Source of the DNA: Pseudohongiella sp.
Lineage (GTDB): Bacteria > Pseudomonadota > Gammaproteobacteria > Pseudomonadales > Pseudohongiellaceae
Direction of reading: 5' to 3'
DNA length: 64,000 nt
Assembly (NCBI GenBank): GCA_030651695.1
Contig: JAUSCD010000008.1
Coordinates: 62,001 to 126,000, forward strand
Positions within the stretch are counted from its first letter, which is position 1; every line of letters begins with the position of its first letter. Shown piece after piece: positions 1-8,806 of this stretch. A model generated the notes under the pieces. The model was not told the origin of the DNA. It made no database searches and saw only the letters and a list, made by a program, of their open reading frames with translations. The position numbers and the translations under genes are program-made.

Positions 1-672
1 ACCATTCGGGACGACGGCACTGGCATCGAAACCCGGAATTTGCCGAGGTTGTTTGAGCCATTTTTTACCACCCGCGAACCCGGACAAGGGACCGGGCTTG
101 GACTCGCCAGCTGTCACGGCATTATCACCTCGCTTGAAGGCGGGATTAATGTCGAGTCGCAGGTTGGGCAATACAGCGAATTTGTGGTTTATTTGCCGCT
201 ATGTGCAGTTGCTGCCGCCAGTGATGCTACTGACGAACAAAGCTCCACTGCCCAGCCGGAGGTCCGCAGTGAATTGGCTGACCAGGTCAAATCCCCTGCG
301 CAGACATCCATTCTGTTGGTTGATGATGAACCCATGATTCTCCAGACAAGTCGGGGATTGCTTGAAAGCGCCGGATATAAAGTGACTTCGGTCAAGAGTG
401 CAGCTGACGCTAAACAGGCGCTGGAGGCATCGGCTTTTGATTTGCTGATCACTGACTATTCGATGCCGCGCGAAAATGGTATGTCCCTCATCCTTTATGC
501 GCGAAATATCTACCCTGCGCTGCCGGTTATTCTCACGACAGGCCTTGGCCATGTAGAGGAGACAGAGCTGGAGCTGATGGCACATGCCATTATGCTCAAC
601 AAACCCTACAAAAAAGCAGACTTGCTGCTTGCGATGAAGCGTCTGCTGACCGGAGCACCGGGATCAGCTTGA
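1..672 (+). CDS. Hybrid sensor histidine kinase, C-terminal part (5' end outside window)
   Basis: The reading frame is open from base 1, so the gene starts upstream. The visible 223 residues hold the end of an HATPase domain: DDGTG (G1 box, residues 4-8), LFEPFFTT (F box, 17-24) and GTGLGL (G2 box, 30-35). An Ala/Ser/Gln-rich linker then leads to a receiver domain with the acidic pair at 108-109, the phospho-acceptor Asp in LLITDYSMP (about 152) and the conserved Lys in LNKPY (about 201). This is the classic hybrid kinase with a C-terminal receiver. The input domain is not visible, so the signal is unknown. The next gene begins about 90 bp downstream on the same strand but encodes a transporter, so a functional link is not implied. 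Confidence 0.9.
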   Translation, partial: TIRDDGTGIETRNLPRLFEPFFTTREPGQGTGLGLASCHGIITSLEGGINVESQVGQYSEFVVYLPLCAVAAASDATDEQSSTAQPEVRSELADQVKSPAQTSILLVDDEPMILQTSRGLLESAGYKVTSVKSAADAKQALEASAFDLLITDYSMPRENGMSLILYARNIYPALPVILTTGLGHVEETELELMAHAIMLNKPYKKADLLLAMKRLLTGAPGSA

Positions 673-764
673 TACCGGCGTGGTGCTCACAGTAGTATCT
701 GCGTAATCGCCAACTTCTTTGCTCAATTGATTTGCACCGGAGCAATGTCCGCCATGACCCCGCA

Positions 765-1910
765 ATGACATCACCTTTACTGCTGCAATCTGCACCGCAA
801 AGCCCGTCGACAGCTTCGACAGATGAAGCGGTATGGCCAAAGCTCTGTCTGCTCGGTGACTGGACTTTAGTCAACTATCAGGAACTTTGCCGACGGGCCC
901 AAAAACCGTCAGAAACGCCGCGTTCACTGGATGCCAGCGGTCTGCTGAATCTGGACACCGCCGGCGCCACCCTGTTGGTCAAACTGCTGGGCGCAGAGGC
1001 TCTTGCAACGTTAATTCCTGATGCCACCGGGCTCACCGACGAACGACGTGCACTGCTGCAAGCTGTTGCTGACTCAATGCTCGATCGGGAACCGGCCCCT
1101 CCTTCGACTTATCGCTGGGGTGATGGACTGGAGCGGCTTGGTCTTTGGGTTCACAGCGGATGGAGTCAATTTACACAGTTCTTGGGATTTACGGGTCTGA
1201 CTCTTGTGACATTGATCGGTCTGCTTCCGCGACCCTGGCGCTGGCGCTGGACTGCTCTGGTGGCGCAAATGCAACAGGCGGGTTTGAATGCAGTCCCCAT
1301 TGTGGCTCTGCTGAACTTTCTGGTGGGCGCTGTGGTGGCCTTCCTCGGTGCCACAGTACTGACGCAGTTCGGTGCCACCATTTACACCGTCGATCTGGTG
1401 GCCTACGCCTTTATGCGCGAACTTGGCGTATTGCTGGCTGCCATATTGCTGGCAGGACGCACAGCCAGTGCCTTCACCGCTCAGATAGGTTCCATGAAGG
1501 TTAACGAAGAGCTGGACGCACTGAAAGTTCAGGGCCTGAGCCCCATCGAGTTGCTGGTGGTTCCCCGCTTGCTGGCCTTGCTGATCACCCTGCCATTGCT
1601 GACCTTTGTCGCCATTTTGTCAGGGATTGCCGGAGGTGCAATGGTTGCCGTGCTGTCTCTGGACATCAGTCTCGCCCGTTTTATGGGCATTGTGCAGCAG
1701 GTGCCGCTGATTCATTTCTGGCTCGGGCTGAGTAAAGCACCGGTGTTTGCCGTGCTGATTGCGCTGATCGGTTGCCTGGAAGGTTTCAAGGTTGGCGGCA
1801 GCGCCGAGTCAGTGGGCGAACGCACTACTTCAAGCGTGGTGCAGTGTATTTTTGTTGTCATCCTGATCGACGCAGTTGCTGCACTGTTTTTTATGGAGAT
1901 GGGATGGTGA
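765..1910 (+). CDS. MlaE-family ABC transporter permease with N-terminal STAS-like extension
   Basis: Inner-membrane permease of an MCE-type (Mla-like) phospholipid ABC transporter. About 110 N-terminal residues resemble a STAS/MlaB-like segment (LCLLGDWTLVNYQEL...SGLLNLDTAGATLLVKLLG). The conserved MlaE permease core follows, with hydrophobic helices and the typical stretch ELGVLLAAILLAGRTASAF followed by QIGSMKVNEELDAL. In E. coli MlaB is a separate protein, while fused STAS-permeases of 370-390 aa are common in other proteobacteria. The start is uncertain: the frame is open to a TTG at 732, and I prefer the ATG at 765 (381 aa). The stop overlaps the start of the ATPase gene (ATGGTGA), indicating translational coupling. 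Confidence 0.88.
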   Translation: MTSPLLLQSAPQSPSTASTDEAVWPKLCLLGDWTLVNYQELCRRAQKPSETPRSLDASGLLNLDTAGATLLVKLLGAEALATLIPDATGLTDERRALLQAVADSMLDREPAPPSTYRWGDGLERLGLWVHSGWSQFTQFLGFTGLTLVTLIGLLPRPWRWRWTALVAQMQQAGLNAVPIVALLNFLVGAVVAFLGATVLTQFGATIYTVDLVAYAFMRELGVLLAAILLAGRTASAFTAQIGSMKVNEELDALKVQGLSPIELLVVPRLLALLITLPLLTFVAILSGIAGGAMVAVLSLDISLARFMGIVQQVPLIHFWLGLSKAPVFAVLIALIGCLEGFKVGGSAESVGERTTSSVVQCIFVVILIDAVAALFFMEMGW

Positions 1911-2686
1911 CTGAGGTCGTAATTCAGGTACGTGCCCTATGCAATCAATTCGGCAGCAATGTTGTCCATAAGGATCTGGATCTGGATGTCCGGCGCGGGG
2001 AAATTCTTGGTGTGGTCGGCGGCTCTGGTACCGGCAAGTCGGTGCTGCTGCGTTCGATTGTGGGCCTGTTGCGGCCAGCGGCCGGCGAGGTTAACGTTTT
2101 TGGCGAAAACCTGCTCACCCTCAGCACTGACAAACGCTCTGCGCTGGAGCGACGAATTGGTGTTCTGTTTCAGCAAGGCGCGTTGTTTTCCTCACTCACC
2201 GTGCTGGAGAATATTGCTTTGCCCCTGATTGAGCATGCCGGGCTGTCTCGTAACCAGGCCAGCGAAATTGCCAACGTCAAGCTGGCATTGGCTGGGTTAC
2301 CGGCGGAAGCGGGCGCGTTGTTCCCGTCCGATCTGTCAGGCGGCATGGTGAAACGGGCGGCGCTGGCGCGTGCACTTGCGCTGGATCCTGATATCCTGTT
2401 TCTGGATGAGCCGACTGCCGGCCTGGACCCGATTGGCGCCGCGGCTTTTGACCAGTTGTTAATGACCTTACGTGATGCGTTTAACCTGACCGTGTTTCTG
2501 GTGACACACGACCTGGACACTCTTTACACCGCCTGTGACCGCGTGGCGGTGCTATCGCAGAAAAAGGTATTAATCGTAGATTCGCTGGATGTGGTCGCGG
2601 CCGATCCTGATTCATGGATACAATCTTACTTTCACGGACCAAGGGGTCGGGCTGCAGCCAGCGTAGCATCCGCACTTGAGACTTGA
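1904..2686 (+). CDS. MlaF-family ABC transporter ATP-binding protein
   Basis: Cytoplasmic ATPase energising the MlaE-like permease. Walker A is GGSGTGKS (residues 39-46), the signature motif is LSGGMVKRAALARAL, Walker B is ILFLDEPTAGLDP, and the H-loop is LVTHDLD. At 260 aa it has the usual length for MlaF. The frame is open far upstream inside the permease gene, but the ATG at 1904 overlaps the permease stop and gives the expected N-terminus, so I use it. The MCE protein follows after 32 bp. Confidence 0.93.
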   Translation: MVTEVVIQVRALCNQFGSNVVHKDLDLDVRRGEILGVVGGSGTGKSVLLRSIVGLLRPAAGEVNVFGENLLTLSTDKRSALERRIGVLFQQGALFSSLTVLENIALPLIEHAGLSRNQASEIANVKLALAGLPAEAGALFPSDLSGGMVKRAALARALALDPDILFLDEPTAGLDPIGAAAFDQLLMTLRDAFNLTVFLVTHDLDTLYTACDRVAVLSQKKVLIVDSLDVVAADPDSWIQSYFHGPRGRAAASVASALET

Positions 2687-2718
2687 CCCTGATACCCGCA
2701 AAGGCTAACGGATAAACA

Positions 2719-3633
2719 ATGGAAACGCGTGCCCATCATATTCTGATCGGATTCTTTTCGCTGCTTGCAGGCGCAGCTCTGCTGGCCTTTGTGCTGTGGA
2801 TGTCGCGCTCCGGCGGCGACGGAGAACTCAAGCGTTACGATATTCTGTTCAAAGAGCCGGTGTCCGGACTGAGTGTAGGCAGTGCAGTCCAGTACAGTGG
2901 CATCCGGGTGGGCGATGTTGAGCGTTTGACCCTTGACCCGCAGGATCCGCGACAAGTATGGGCGCGTGTGCGCTTGTCAGCCAGCACCCCGGTTAAAACA
3001 GACACCAGCGCGCGTCTGGCGTTGTTGAATATCACGGGCGCCTCCAGCATAGAGTTGAGTCAGGGCACTCCGGAAAGCCCGTTTCTGGGTGGCGACGCGA
3101 CTATCCCGGTGATAGAAGCGCAGCCGTCCCCGCTGACACAGCTGCGTCTGAGCAGCGAAGAGTTGCTGGTAAACGTCACCAGTCTGGTAGAAAGCGCCAA
3201 CCGGCTGTTATCCGAGGAAAATGCGGCCTACGTCACACGTGTGCTCACCAATCTGGATACTGTCACCACCGCACTGGCAGAGGAGCAGGCCGTATTGCGG
3301 GCCGGACTGCAGAGTCTTGTCACTGCAGGCAATGACATGAGCCGCTTTGTTAATACCATCGAAGACCAGATACTCAGCCACAGTGAGCCGATTCTCACAC
3401 ATGCGGCCAATACACTCGGGAATCTGGAGCGTGTCAGCTTGCAGATTGAAGAGCTGGTGCAGGAAAACCGGGGTGCGTTGAATCAGGGCATGCGGGGCGT
3501 AGCGGAGATAGACCCCGCCATGCGTGAACTGCGCGGCGCTTTGCACAGCCTCAATCTGCTTATCAATCGTTTGAGTGAAGACCCCGCAGGATTCCTGATC
3601 GGTGGCGACAACATCAGGGACTATCAACCATGA
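2719..3633 (+). CDS. MlaD-like MCE domain lipid-transport protein
   Basis: Periplasmic substrate-binding component of the MCE transporter, anchored by one N-terminal membrane helix (about residues 8-29, ILIGFFSLLAGAALLAFVLW). A single MCE domain follows, with FKEPVSGLSVGSAVQYSGI, VGDVERLTL and ITGASSIELSQG. The remaining residues form a long predicted helical tail (about 140-290). At 304 aa it is longer than E. coli MlaD (about 180 aa) and closer to single-MCE proteins with extended coiled tails that may reach into the periplasm. It ends in an ATGA overlap with the lipoprotein gene. Confidence 0.92.
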   Translation: METRAHHILIGFFSLLAGAALLAFVLWMSRSGGDGELKRYDILFKEPVSGLSVGSAVQYSGIRVGDVERLTLDPQDPRQVWARVRLSASTPVKTDTSARLALLNITGASSIELSQGTPESPFLGGDATIPVIEAQPSPLTQLRLSSEELLVNVTSLVESANRLLSEENAAYVTRVLTNLDTVTTALAEEQAVLRAGLQSLVTAGNDMSRFVNTIEDQILSHSEPILTHAANTLGNLERVSLQIEELVQENRGALNQGMRGVAEIDPAMRELRGALHSLNLLINRLSEDPAGFLIGGDNIRDYQP

Positions 3634-4259
3634 AGATTATCACCGGTCGTGTCACACGCAGTCTGACAGTAAAAAACGTGGCAGCGATTGTTGCCAGTCT
3701 GCTGATCAGCGCCTGCAGCGTATTGCCTGCAAGGGAACCGGTTGACCTGTTCCAGCTACCTGCTTCTTCCATCAGCAGTAACCAGGGCAGCACTATCCCG
3801 GGCGGATTGCGCCTGCTGACACCAGACACCAGCGACGCGTTAAGCGGCAGTCGCCTGTTGATACTGGACAACAACATCTTCCAGGCCTGGCCAGCATCGC
3901 GCTGGGCTGCTCCGTTACCCCAGCTCTGGCGAGACTGGTTGCTGGATGCCTTCTGGCGCGACGGCCGTTTTGGCAGTCTGAGTACCGACAGCACCGTGTT
4001 ACAGGCAGAGCGATCTATCAACGGCATGATGCGCGCCATGCATACAGAAAACATCGATGGTCGCATGATTGCTGTCATCCGTTTTGATGCGCAACTGGTT
4101 AACACCTCTGGCCGCCAGATCATTGCCGCGCGACGCTTTGAGAGCCGCGAACCACTCAACGGTAGCTCAGCCAATGCCTCTGTGGTCGCGCTGGGGGTCG
4201 CAGCGGACAGACTGGCGCGTGAACTGATTGACTGGGCTGTCACCGAGAGCTCGCGGTAA
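3630..4259 (+). CDS. ABC-type transport auxiliary lipoprotein (PqiC-like family)
   Basis: A short signal peptide ends in the lipobox LISAC (lipidated Cys at residue 29), followed by a 180-residue periplasmic domain of the DUF330/PqiC type (VDLFQLPASS near the N-terminus, then RLLTPDTSDALSGSRLLILD). Proteins of this family accompany MCE transporters and are thought to contact the outer membrane. The start codon overlaps the MCE gene stop (ATGA), so all four transporter genes form one coupled operon. There is no MlaA or MlaC homologue here, so this is a Pqi/Mla-like variant and not a complete mla locus. Confidence 0.87.
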   Translation: MKIITGRVTRSLTVKNVAAIVASLLISACSVLPAREPVDLFQLPASSISSNQGSTIPGGLRLLTPDTSDALSGSRLLILDNNIFQAWPASRWAAPLPQLWRDWLLDAFWRDGRFGSLSTDSTVLQAERSINGMMRAMHTENIDGRMIAVIRFDAQLVNTSGRQIIAARRFESREPLNGSSANASVVALGVAADRLARELIDWAVTESSR

Positions 4260-4334
4260 CGCTGGCCTGCAGGACATCAAACAATGCACATTCTGCTCCG
4301 CGCGATTCCTGCGCTTCTGAAGGTCACCGCTTAA

Positions 4335-5090
4335 ATGGCTCAGCAAAAACTACGTGTTCTGTTTCTTTGCACCGGTAACTCAGCGCGTTCGCAAATGGCA
4401 GAGGCCCTGCTGCGCCACCACGGCAATAAACTTTTTGACGCGTTCAGTGCCGGCACACATCCCGAAGGCGTTGATCCGCGCACCATTGAGACTCTGTCGG
4501 CGGCAGGCATCAGCAGTGCCGGACTCACCAGCAAGGCGGTTGAAAGTTACACAGGCCAGCACTTCGATTTTGTGATTGCCTTGTGTGACAACGCGCATCA
4601 ACGCTGCCCATACTGGCCCGGCAGCGGCCACGTTCTGGACTGGGGATTCAGCGATCCGAAAGCCGATCCCCGCCCCGGTGGTTTTGCACGCTCACTAGGT
4701 GCTATTGAAGAACGCATCCGAATGTTCGTCGAGGTCAACAGCAAGGCACGCCAACAACATTCACCGCTGACGGCTGCCAGTTTTTACAAAAGTTTGTCTG
4801 ATGAGTTGCGACTGAAAACCTTGCTATTGCTCGAGCGCAGCAACGAGCTTTGTGTCTGCGACCTGACCGAAGCGCTGGGAGAGAATCAGCCCAAAGTATC
4901 ACGACACCTGGCACAACTTCGTAAATCCGGCGTTCTCTCCGATCGTCGACAAGGGCAATGGGTCTATTACCGCCTGCACCCTGCCATGCCTCAATGGATG
5001 CGCGATGTTCTCACCTTGACTGCTGAGGCAAACGGGGTGCTGATCAAGGACTGCCAGCAAAAACTGACTTATCAGTCCTGCGGCGCTTGA
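4335..5090 (+). CDS. Fusion of ArsC-type low-molecular-weight phosphatase and ArsR-family repressor
   Basis: Two domains. Residues 1-140 are an LMW-PTP/arsenate-reductase fold with the P-loop C-TGNSA-R (Cys12 to Arg18) and the SDPKADP segment (107-113) that supplies the general acid. Residues 145-250 are an ArsR/SmtB winged helix with ELCVCDL (171-177), whose Cys173 and Cys175 match the As(III)-sensing motif of ArsR, and a recognition helix around NQPKVSRHLAQLRKSGVL. The fusion would combine arsenate reduction (or phosphatase activity) with arsenite-responsive repression. No arsB/acr3 exporter is adjacent, so the regulated target lies elsewhere or outside the window. The family is clear; the role of the fusion is inferred. 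Confidence 0.88.
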   Translation: MAQQKLRVLFLCTGNSARSQMAEALLRHHGNKLFDAFSAGTHPEGVDPRTIETLSAAGISSAGLTSKAVESYTGQHFDFVIALCDNAHQRCPYWPGSGHVLDWGFSDPKADPRPGGFARSLGAIEERIRMFVEVNSKARQQHSPLTAASFYKSLSDELRLKTLLLLERSNELCVCDLTEALGENQPKVSRHLAQLRKSGVLSDRRQGQWVYYRLHPAMPQWMRDVLTLTAEANGVLIKDCQQKLTYQSCGA

Positions 5091-5102
5091 ACTGACAATA
5101 GT

Positions 5103-5139
5103 GCGGCTCTGATTGGCCACTGCGCCCAATCAGGGCCGC
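5103..5139. terminator. Perfect-stem hairpin between convergent genes
   Basis: Bases 5103-5116 pair with 5126-5139: 14 bp with one G-U, and a 9-nt loop. The hairpin sits between the ends of the ArsC-ArsR gene (+) and the RsmC-like gene (-), overlapping the last codons of the latter. No clear T-run is present on either strand, so it is a candidate bidirectional transcript end or 3' stabiliser, not a textbook terminator. Confidence 0.55.
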
Positions 5140-6173
5140 AGCTCAAACACATTAAAACCATCACTGGCTGCCAGCAGTCTGCTTTCCTTGAAGTAAGCCT
5201 CTGCCAGTTTTTGTAATGGTATGAACTGGTTCACCACAAAAATCACCCGGGTACTGCGACGACTCATTCTGGTAGCGCTTTTCAGAAATTTATCGGTCAG
5301 TGCATCACTGATCTGAAAACCCTGATGGAATGGCGGATTACACAAAATCAAATCAAAACGTTGTTTGATCTGGCTGCCACAATCGTCCAGCACACAGTCC
5401 ACCTTGAGCCCGGCTTCTGAAAAATTCTTCTTTGCTGCATCGATGGCGGGCACATTGTTGTCCGTTGCCACCCGCACCGGAATATCTATGTCCTTGGTTG
5501 CCAGCATCAGATAACCCCAGCCACAACCGAGGTCGAGCACACTCTCGACTCCTTTCATGTATTGAATAACGGGAGGCAGGCAACTCACCAGCAACTGGCT
5601 TCCTTTATCGACTTTCTCCCATCCGAAAACACCCGGTTTGGAATAAAAATTGATGACAGGATTCCTGATCAGACGCAGCTCTGTGTAGTTGGCTGTCGGC
5701 AATGATTTCTGATCCAGTAACGATTGCTGTGGTCGCACAAATTGACCCAGATACGCATTGCCAAATTTGCGTGCAGAAACATCCTGCTCATAGACTTCTG
5801 CAGCTTGTCGTGTGATGGATTTCATGCCATCGGTTTTTTCACCGATCATAAAAAAAACACCATCATCGGTCAGATGTCGCAAGGCCTGATTGATGACATG
5901 ATGCGTCAGCATTTTTTCTTTGGAAATGCGGTATACAATTCTCTGATACTGCGGCAGCTCAGAAAAATCGAAATCGCTCAGGAGTGTTTTTATCCCTAGC
6001 TGTCCCATCTGGTTGCTGGTGTCGTATCGATTGCTGATCACTTCGATGCTCTGAGTGCCATTGAGTTTTAACAACTCATCAATCGGTGGGTTCTCATCCA
6101 TCACCCAAAGCGTTTTGCCTTCTGATGCAGTTGTCAGAATCTCCAGCACCAATGCCTGGCAGTGATCTTTCAT
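5130..6173 (-). CDS. RsmC/RlmG-type 23S/16S rRNA guanine-N2 methyltransferase
   Basis: Class I SAM-dependent methyltransferase of 347 aa in which a diverged N-terminal half precedes the catalytic domain, as in RsmC (343 aa in E. coli). SAM motif I is VLDLGCGWG (212-220). The catalytic motif IV is NPPFH (279-283), diagnostic of rRNA m2G methyltransferases of the RsmC/RlmG group. RsmC modifies G1207 of 16S rRNA and RlmG modifies G1835 of 23S rRNA; size favours RsmC but the assignment is not certain. The start overlaps the rsuA stop (ATGA, 6170-6173), so two rRNA modification genes are cotranscribed. Confidence 0.85.
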   Translation of the reverse strand: MKDHCQALVLEILTTASEGKTLWVMDENPPIDELLKLNGTQSIEVISNRYDTSNQMGQLGIKTLLSDFDFSELPQYQRIVYRISKEKMLTHHVINQALRHLTDDGVFFMIGEKTDGMKSITRQAAEVYEQDVSARKFGNAYLGQFVRPQQSLLDQKSLPTANYTELRLIRNPVINFYSKPGVFGWEKVDKGSQLLVSCLPPVIQYMKGVESVLDLGCGWGYLMLATKDIDIPVRVATDNNVPAIDAAKKNFSEAGLKVDCVLDDCGSQIKQRFDLILCNPPFHQGFQISDALTDKFLKSATRMSRRSTRVIFVVNQFIPLQKLAEAYFKESRLLAASDGFNVFELRP

Positions 6174-6889
6174 ACATTCTCCTGCAAACCGATGCTGTTT
6201 ACCTCGGCATCTGTCAGTGTCCTGTATTGCCCAGGCTCCAGATCAGCGTCCAGTGTGATACCGGCAATGCTCACCCTGTGCAAGGCCACCACATGAAACC
6301 CGCAAGCAGCAAACATACGTTTAACCTGATGGTAACGACCTTCGGATATCATGACCGACACAGTATTTCCAGCCAGCACTTCCAGTACTGCAGGTTTGGT
6401 TTCCTTGATATCACCTTTCAGAAAAAAACCGCTGGCAAATTGTTTGATGACTTCATCATTGATCGGTTGATCCAGCTCAGCATGATAAATCTTGGGGCAT
6501 TCACGACGCGGACTGATAATGCGGTGAACCCATTTGCCATCATTGCTGAGCAACACCAAGCCTGTTGTATCTTTGTCAAGACGACCGGCAATTGAAAGAT
6601 CTGCCGGCGCATTCCCGATCAGGTCAAGCACTGTGGGGTTTTCACTATCTGTGTTTGCACAGACATAACCAGCTGGTTTATGAAGCATCAGGTAGGATGT
6701 AGAAGGAATCTCTATAACAACACCGTCAAGCAGAACAACATCCTGTTCACTGACTTCATGATCGGCTTTTTTGATCAGCGTTGCGGTCTCAGGAGCAGTT
6801 CCTATCGAAACCCGTTTGTCCCGAAGCAGCTTTTTAACCTGAGCGCGGGAATATTCGGTGGCGTGGCTTATATATTTGTCGAGGCGCAT
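6170..6889 (-). CDS. rsuA: Ribosomal small subunit pseudouridine synthase RsuA
   Basis: Makes pseudouridine 516 in 16S rRNA. An N-terminal S4 RNA-binding domain (MRLDKYISHATEYSR, residues 1-60) precedes the synthase core with AGRLDKDTTGLVLLSNDG, where Asp105 is the catalytic residue, and the C-terminal signature ISEGRYHQVKRMFAA. The line-up with E. coli RsuA, including the end region ITLDADLEPGQYR, is close, and the length (239 aa against 231) fits. It is coupled to the downstream methyltransferase gene. A gap of 62 bp separates it from the diguanylate cyclase gene that ends the nitrate operon. Confidence 0.92.
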   Translation of the reverse strand: MRLDKYISHATEYSRAQVKKLLRDKRVSIGTAPETATLIKKADHEVSEQDVVLLDGVVIEIPSTSYLMLHKPAGYVCANTDSENPTVLDLIGNAPADLSIAGRLDKDTTGLVLLSNDGKWVHRIISPRRECPKIYHAELDQPINDEVIKQFASGFFLKGDIKETKPAVLEVLAGNTVSVMISEGRYHQVKRMFAACGFHVVALHRVSIAGITLDADLEPGQYRTLTDAEVNSIGLQENV

Positions 6890-6951
6890 AATTCTTTACT
6901 ACCTGTTCTGTAATACTTGGTTCAGTTTCGGTTCCAGCTCTGGTCACAATC

Positions 6952-8148
6952 TCAGGCCGCCTCAGCCAGCGTGACCTTGTTGCGCCCGCTGCGTTTGCCT
7001 TGGTAGAGGGCTTCATCAGCGCGACGCACACTGTCTTGTAATTCAGGATCATCGGCTCTGACTTGTGTCAGCCCGAACGTTGCAGTCACCTTGATCAGCG
7101 CATCGCCCTGTATCAGCCCATCGTCTTCGAGGGCCTGGCGCATACGCTCGGCTATTGCCTCTGCCTGCTGCAATGAGGTGTCAGGCAATATCAGGATAAA
7201 CTCCTCGCCGCCGAAACGGCCCAGGATATCGCTATGTCGTAATGGACGTTGCATGACTTCGGCCACAAACTTCAAAACCTGATCACCCACATCGTGGCCG
7301 TAATTATCGTTGATTCGCTTGAAATGATCGAGGTCTATCATGCCCAGTGTCATCACTGACCCATGCCGGCGACAGCGCTCGTGTTCACGTTTGAACAACA
7401 TTTCGTAGTGGCGGCGGTTGCTCAGCCCGGTCAACGGGTCGGTGAGCGCCTGGCGCTGCAGCTCGGCTTCGAGCTCTTTACCGCGCGCAATCTCCACCTC
7501 AAGCCGCTGGTTTGCCTGTTCAGACTGCTGCCAGAGCACGTATGCACGCCGGCTACCTGTATTGATCCGGATTGCCGCAGCGTATCCAAGCACGGCCGGC
7601 CACAACAGAAACATGATGGTTACAGCTACGCTCAGCCAATTTGCGCCCTGCAGCATTTGCGCCGAAACAACTGCCAGGATTCCCACCAGAGCAATCAGAT
7701 TGATCAACATCACCCGATTCGGGATAAACACATACATGCTGAGCAGCAGCAGAAGGATGATGGCAAATCCCAGTGCGCCGCTTTCAGGCACGTATAGCGG
7801 ATAAATAAAGTAAAGCGGGTATCCCAGAATAGCGACGATGGTCACAGGCCAGCCAAGGCTGGCCCAGTGCGGTTTTTTCGACAATTGCCAGGATAACCAG
7901 AGTAACAGAATGGCATGACCAATACGGAATGAGCTCAGAACATAAAAACCTTCGCTGGCACCCAGTATTGTCCAGTCGGGCAAACCAAACAGAACTTCAA
8001 GAACAGCCCATATACAAAGTGAGACGCGGAGAAAACGCGCGGTTTCCTCCTGCATATGCTTCTGGTACGCCTGTTCCATCGCCGGGTCAGCGAATTCGGC
8101 ACGCCAGAGCGTAATTTGGAAGGCGTCATTGGCAGCTATAGTGGTCAT
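6952..8148 (-). CDS. Membrane-bound diguanylate cyclase (GGEEF), distal gene of the nitrate operon
   Basis: 398 aa. About 160 residues of hydrophobic segments (roughly 38-200, about six helices) form an unassigned membrane sensor. A short coiled coil (QSEQANQRLEVEIARGKELE) leads to a GGDEF domain with the active-site GGEEF (313-317) and an intact inhibitory RxxD site (RHSD, 304-307), so it should make c-di-GMP with product feedback. The start lies 23 bp inside the 3' end of mobA, suggesting translational coupling to the nitrate assimilation operon. Internal starts (for example Met24 or Met31) would remove the overlap but still leave the membrane region. Confidence 0.88.
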   Translation of the reverse strand: MTTIAANDAFQITLWRAEFADPAMEQAYQKHMQEETARFLRVSLCIWAVLEVLFGLPDWTILGASEGFYVLSSFRIGHAILLLWLSWQLSKKPHWASLGWPVTIVAILGYPLYFIYPLYVPESGALGFAIILLLLLSMYVFIPNRVMLINLIALVGILAVVSAQMLQGANWLSVAVTIMFLLWPAVLGYAAAIRINTGSRRAYVLWQQSEQANQRLEVEIARGKELEAELQRQALTDPLTGLSNRRHYEMLFKREHERCRRHGSVMTLGMIDLDHFKRINDNYGHDVGDQVLKFVAEVMQRPLRHSDILGRFGGEEFILILPDTSLQQAEAIAERMRQALEDDGLIQGDALIKVTATFGLTQVRADDPELQDSVRRADEALYQGKRSGRNKVTLAEAA

Positions 8149-8806
8149 GACGCCGATCGTAACCGATTAGCGTTGACTGCGCATCAATTTGAACTATTTG
8201 TCCGTTTACCCTTCGCAGGTCACTCTTTTCGTTGATGTTACTGAACTCAGAGGCGTCGAGAAAATGCGCCTGCAATACCGGTTTATCCGATAGCCATCGA
8301 TGCACACCGCGGCCCCCGTGGTCCAGCCAGGTTGTAAGAGACTCGTGCCATTGCTGTGGGTACATGGCCATACAAAGTGGCTGCAATTGCTCCCCGTCAT
8401 GTGCAATCACAATAGACTGAAGCGTCAGGGGGGCAAGCAATCGGCACGCCAGATCCGCAGGCAGGTCTGGCATATCAGCGGGGACGATCACGACCGGCCC
8501 GTCTGTTACGCACTGCAGACAAGCCTCAATGCCTGCCAATGGCCCTTGAAAACCCGAACGCAGATCGGGAATTACGGGATAACCCAGCGCTTCATATTGC
8601 TCACGATGTCGATTTGCACTGATCAGAACAGCTGGCCTGCGGTTACTGCTGTCTATCGGCCCGGCGATTCGATTGATCAATCGCTGAGCAAATTGCTGCC
8701 CGTCAATGCGCAGCAAACCCTTGTCAGCGCCACCCAACCGGCTGCCCTGCCCACCACAAAGCACAATAAGTGTGTACGGCGTGGACATTGGCAGCCGCAT
8801 TTCCAT
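8126..8806 (-). CDS. mobA: Molybdenum cofactor guanylyltransferase MobA
   Basis: Attaches GMP to molybdopterin to give the bis-MGD cofactor needed by NasA, three genes upstream in the same operon. The nucleotidyltransferase P-loop-like motif LCGGQGSRLGGADKGLL is near the N-terminus, and the acidic metal site VIVPADMPDLP and DLRSGFQGPLAGIEA are visible. The ATG at 8806 overlaps the porin stop as TGATG; a second in-frame ATG at 8788 (220 aa) gives a more typical N-terminus. Presence of mobA inside a nitrate reductase operon supports cofactor supply on demand. Confidence 0.9.
   Translation of the reverse strand: MEMRLPMSTPYTLIVLCGGQGSRLGGADKGLLRIDGQQFAQRLINRIAGPIDSSNRRPAVLISANRHREQYEALGYPVIPDLRSGFQGPLAGIEACLQCVTDGPVVIVPADMPDLPADLACRLLAPLTLQSIVIAHDGEQLQPLCMAMYPQQWHESLTTWLDHGGRGVHRWLSDKPVLQAHFLDASEFSNINEKSDLRRVNGQIVQIDAQSTLIGYDRRHDHYSCQ

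Noticed and set aside
1772-1903. N-terminal extension of the MlaF-like ATPase inside the permease gene
   Set aside because: The extra codons are out-of-frame permease sequence; the ATG at 1904 gives the normal protein length.
5103-5139. Hairpin containing CCAATCAGGGCCGC, resembling the conserved AATCAGGCCGC of the repeat family
   Set aside because: Only about 37 bp, lacks both bulges, the inner arm and the core; the similarity is short enough to be chance.
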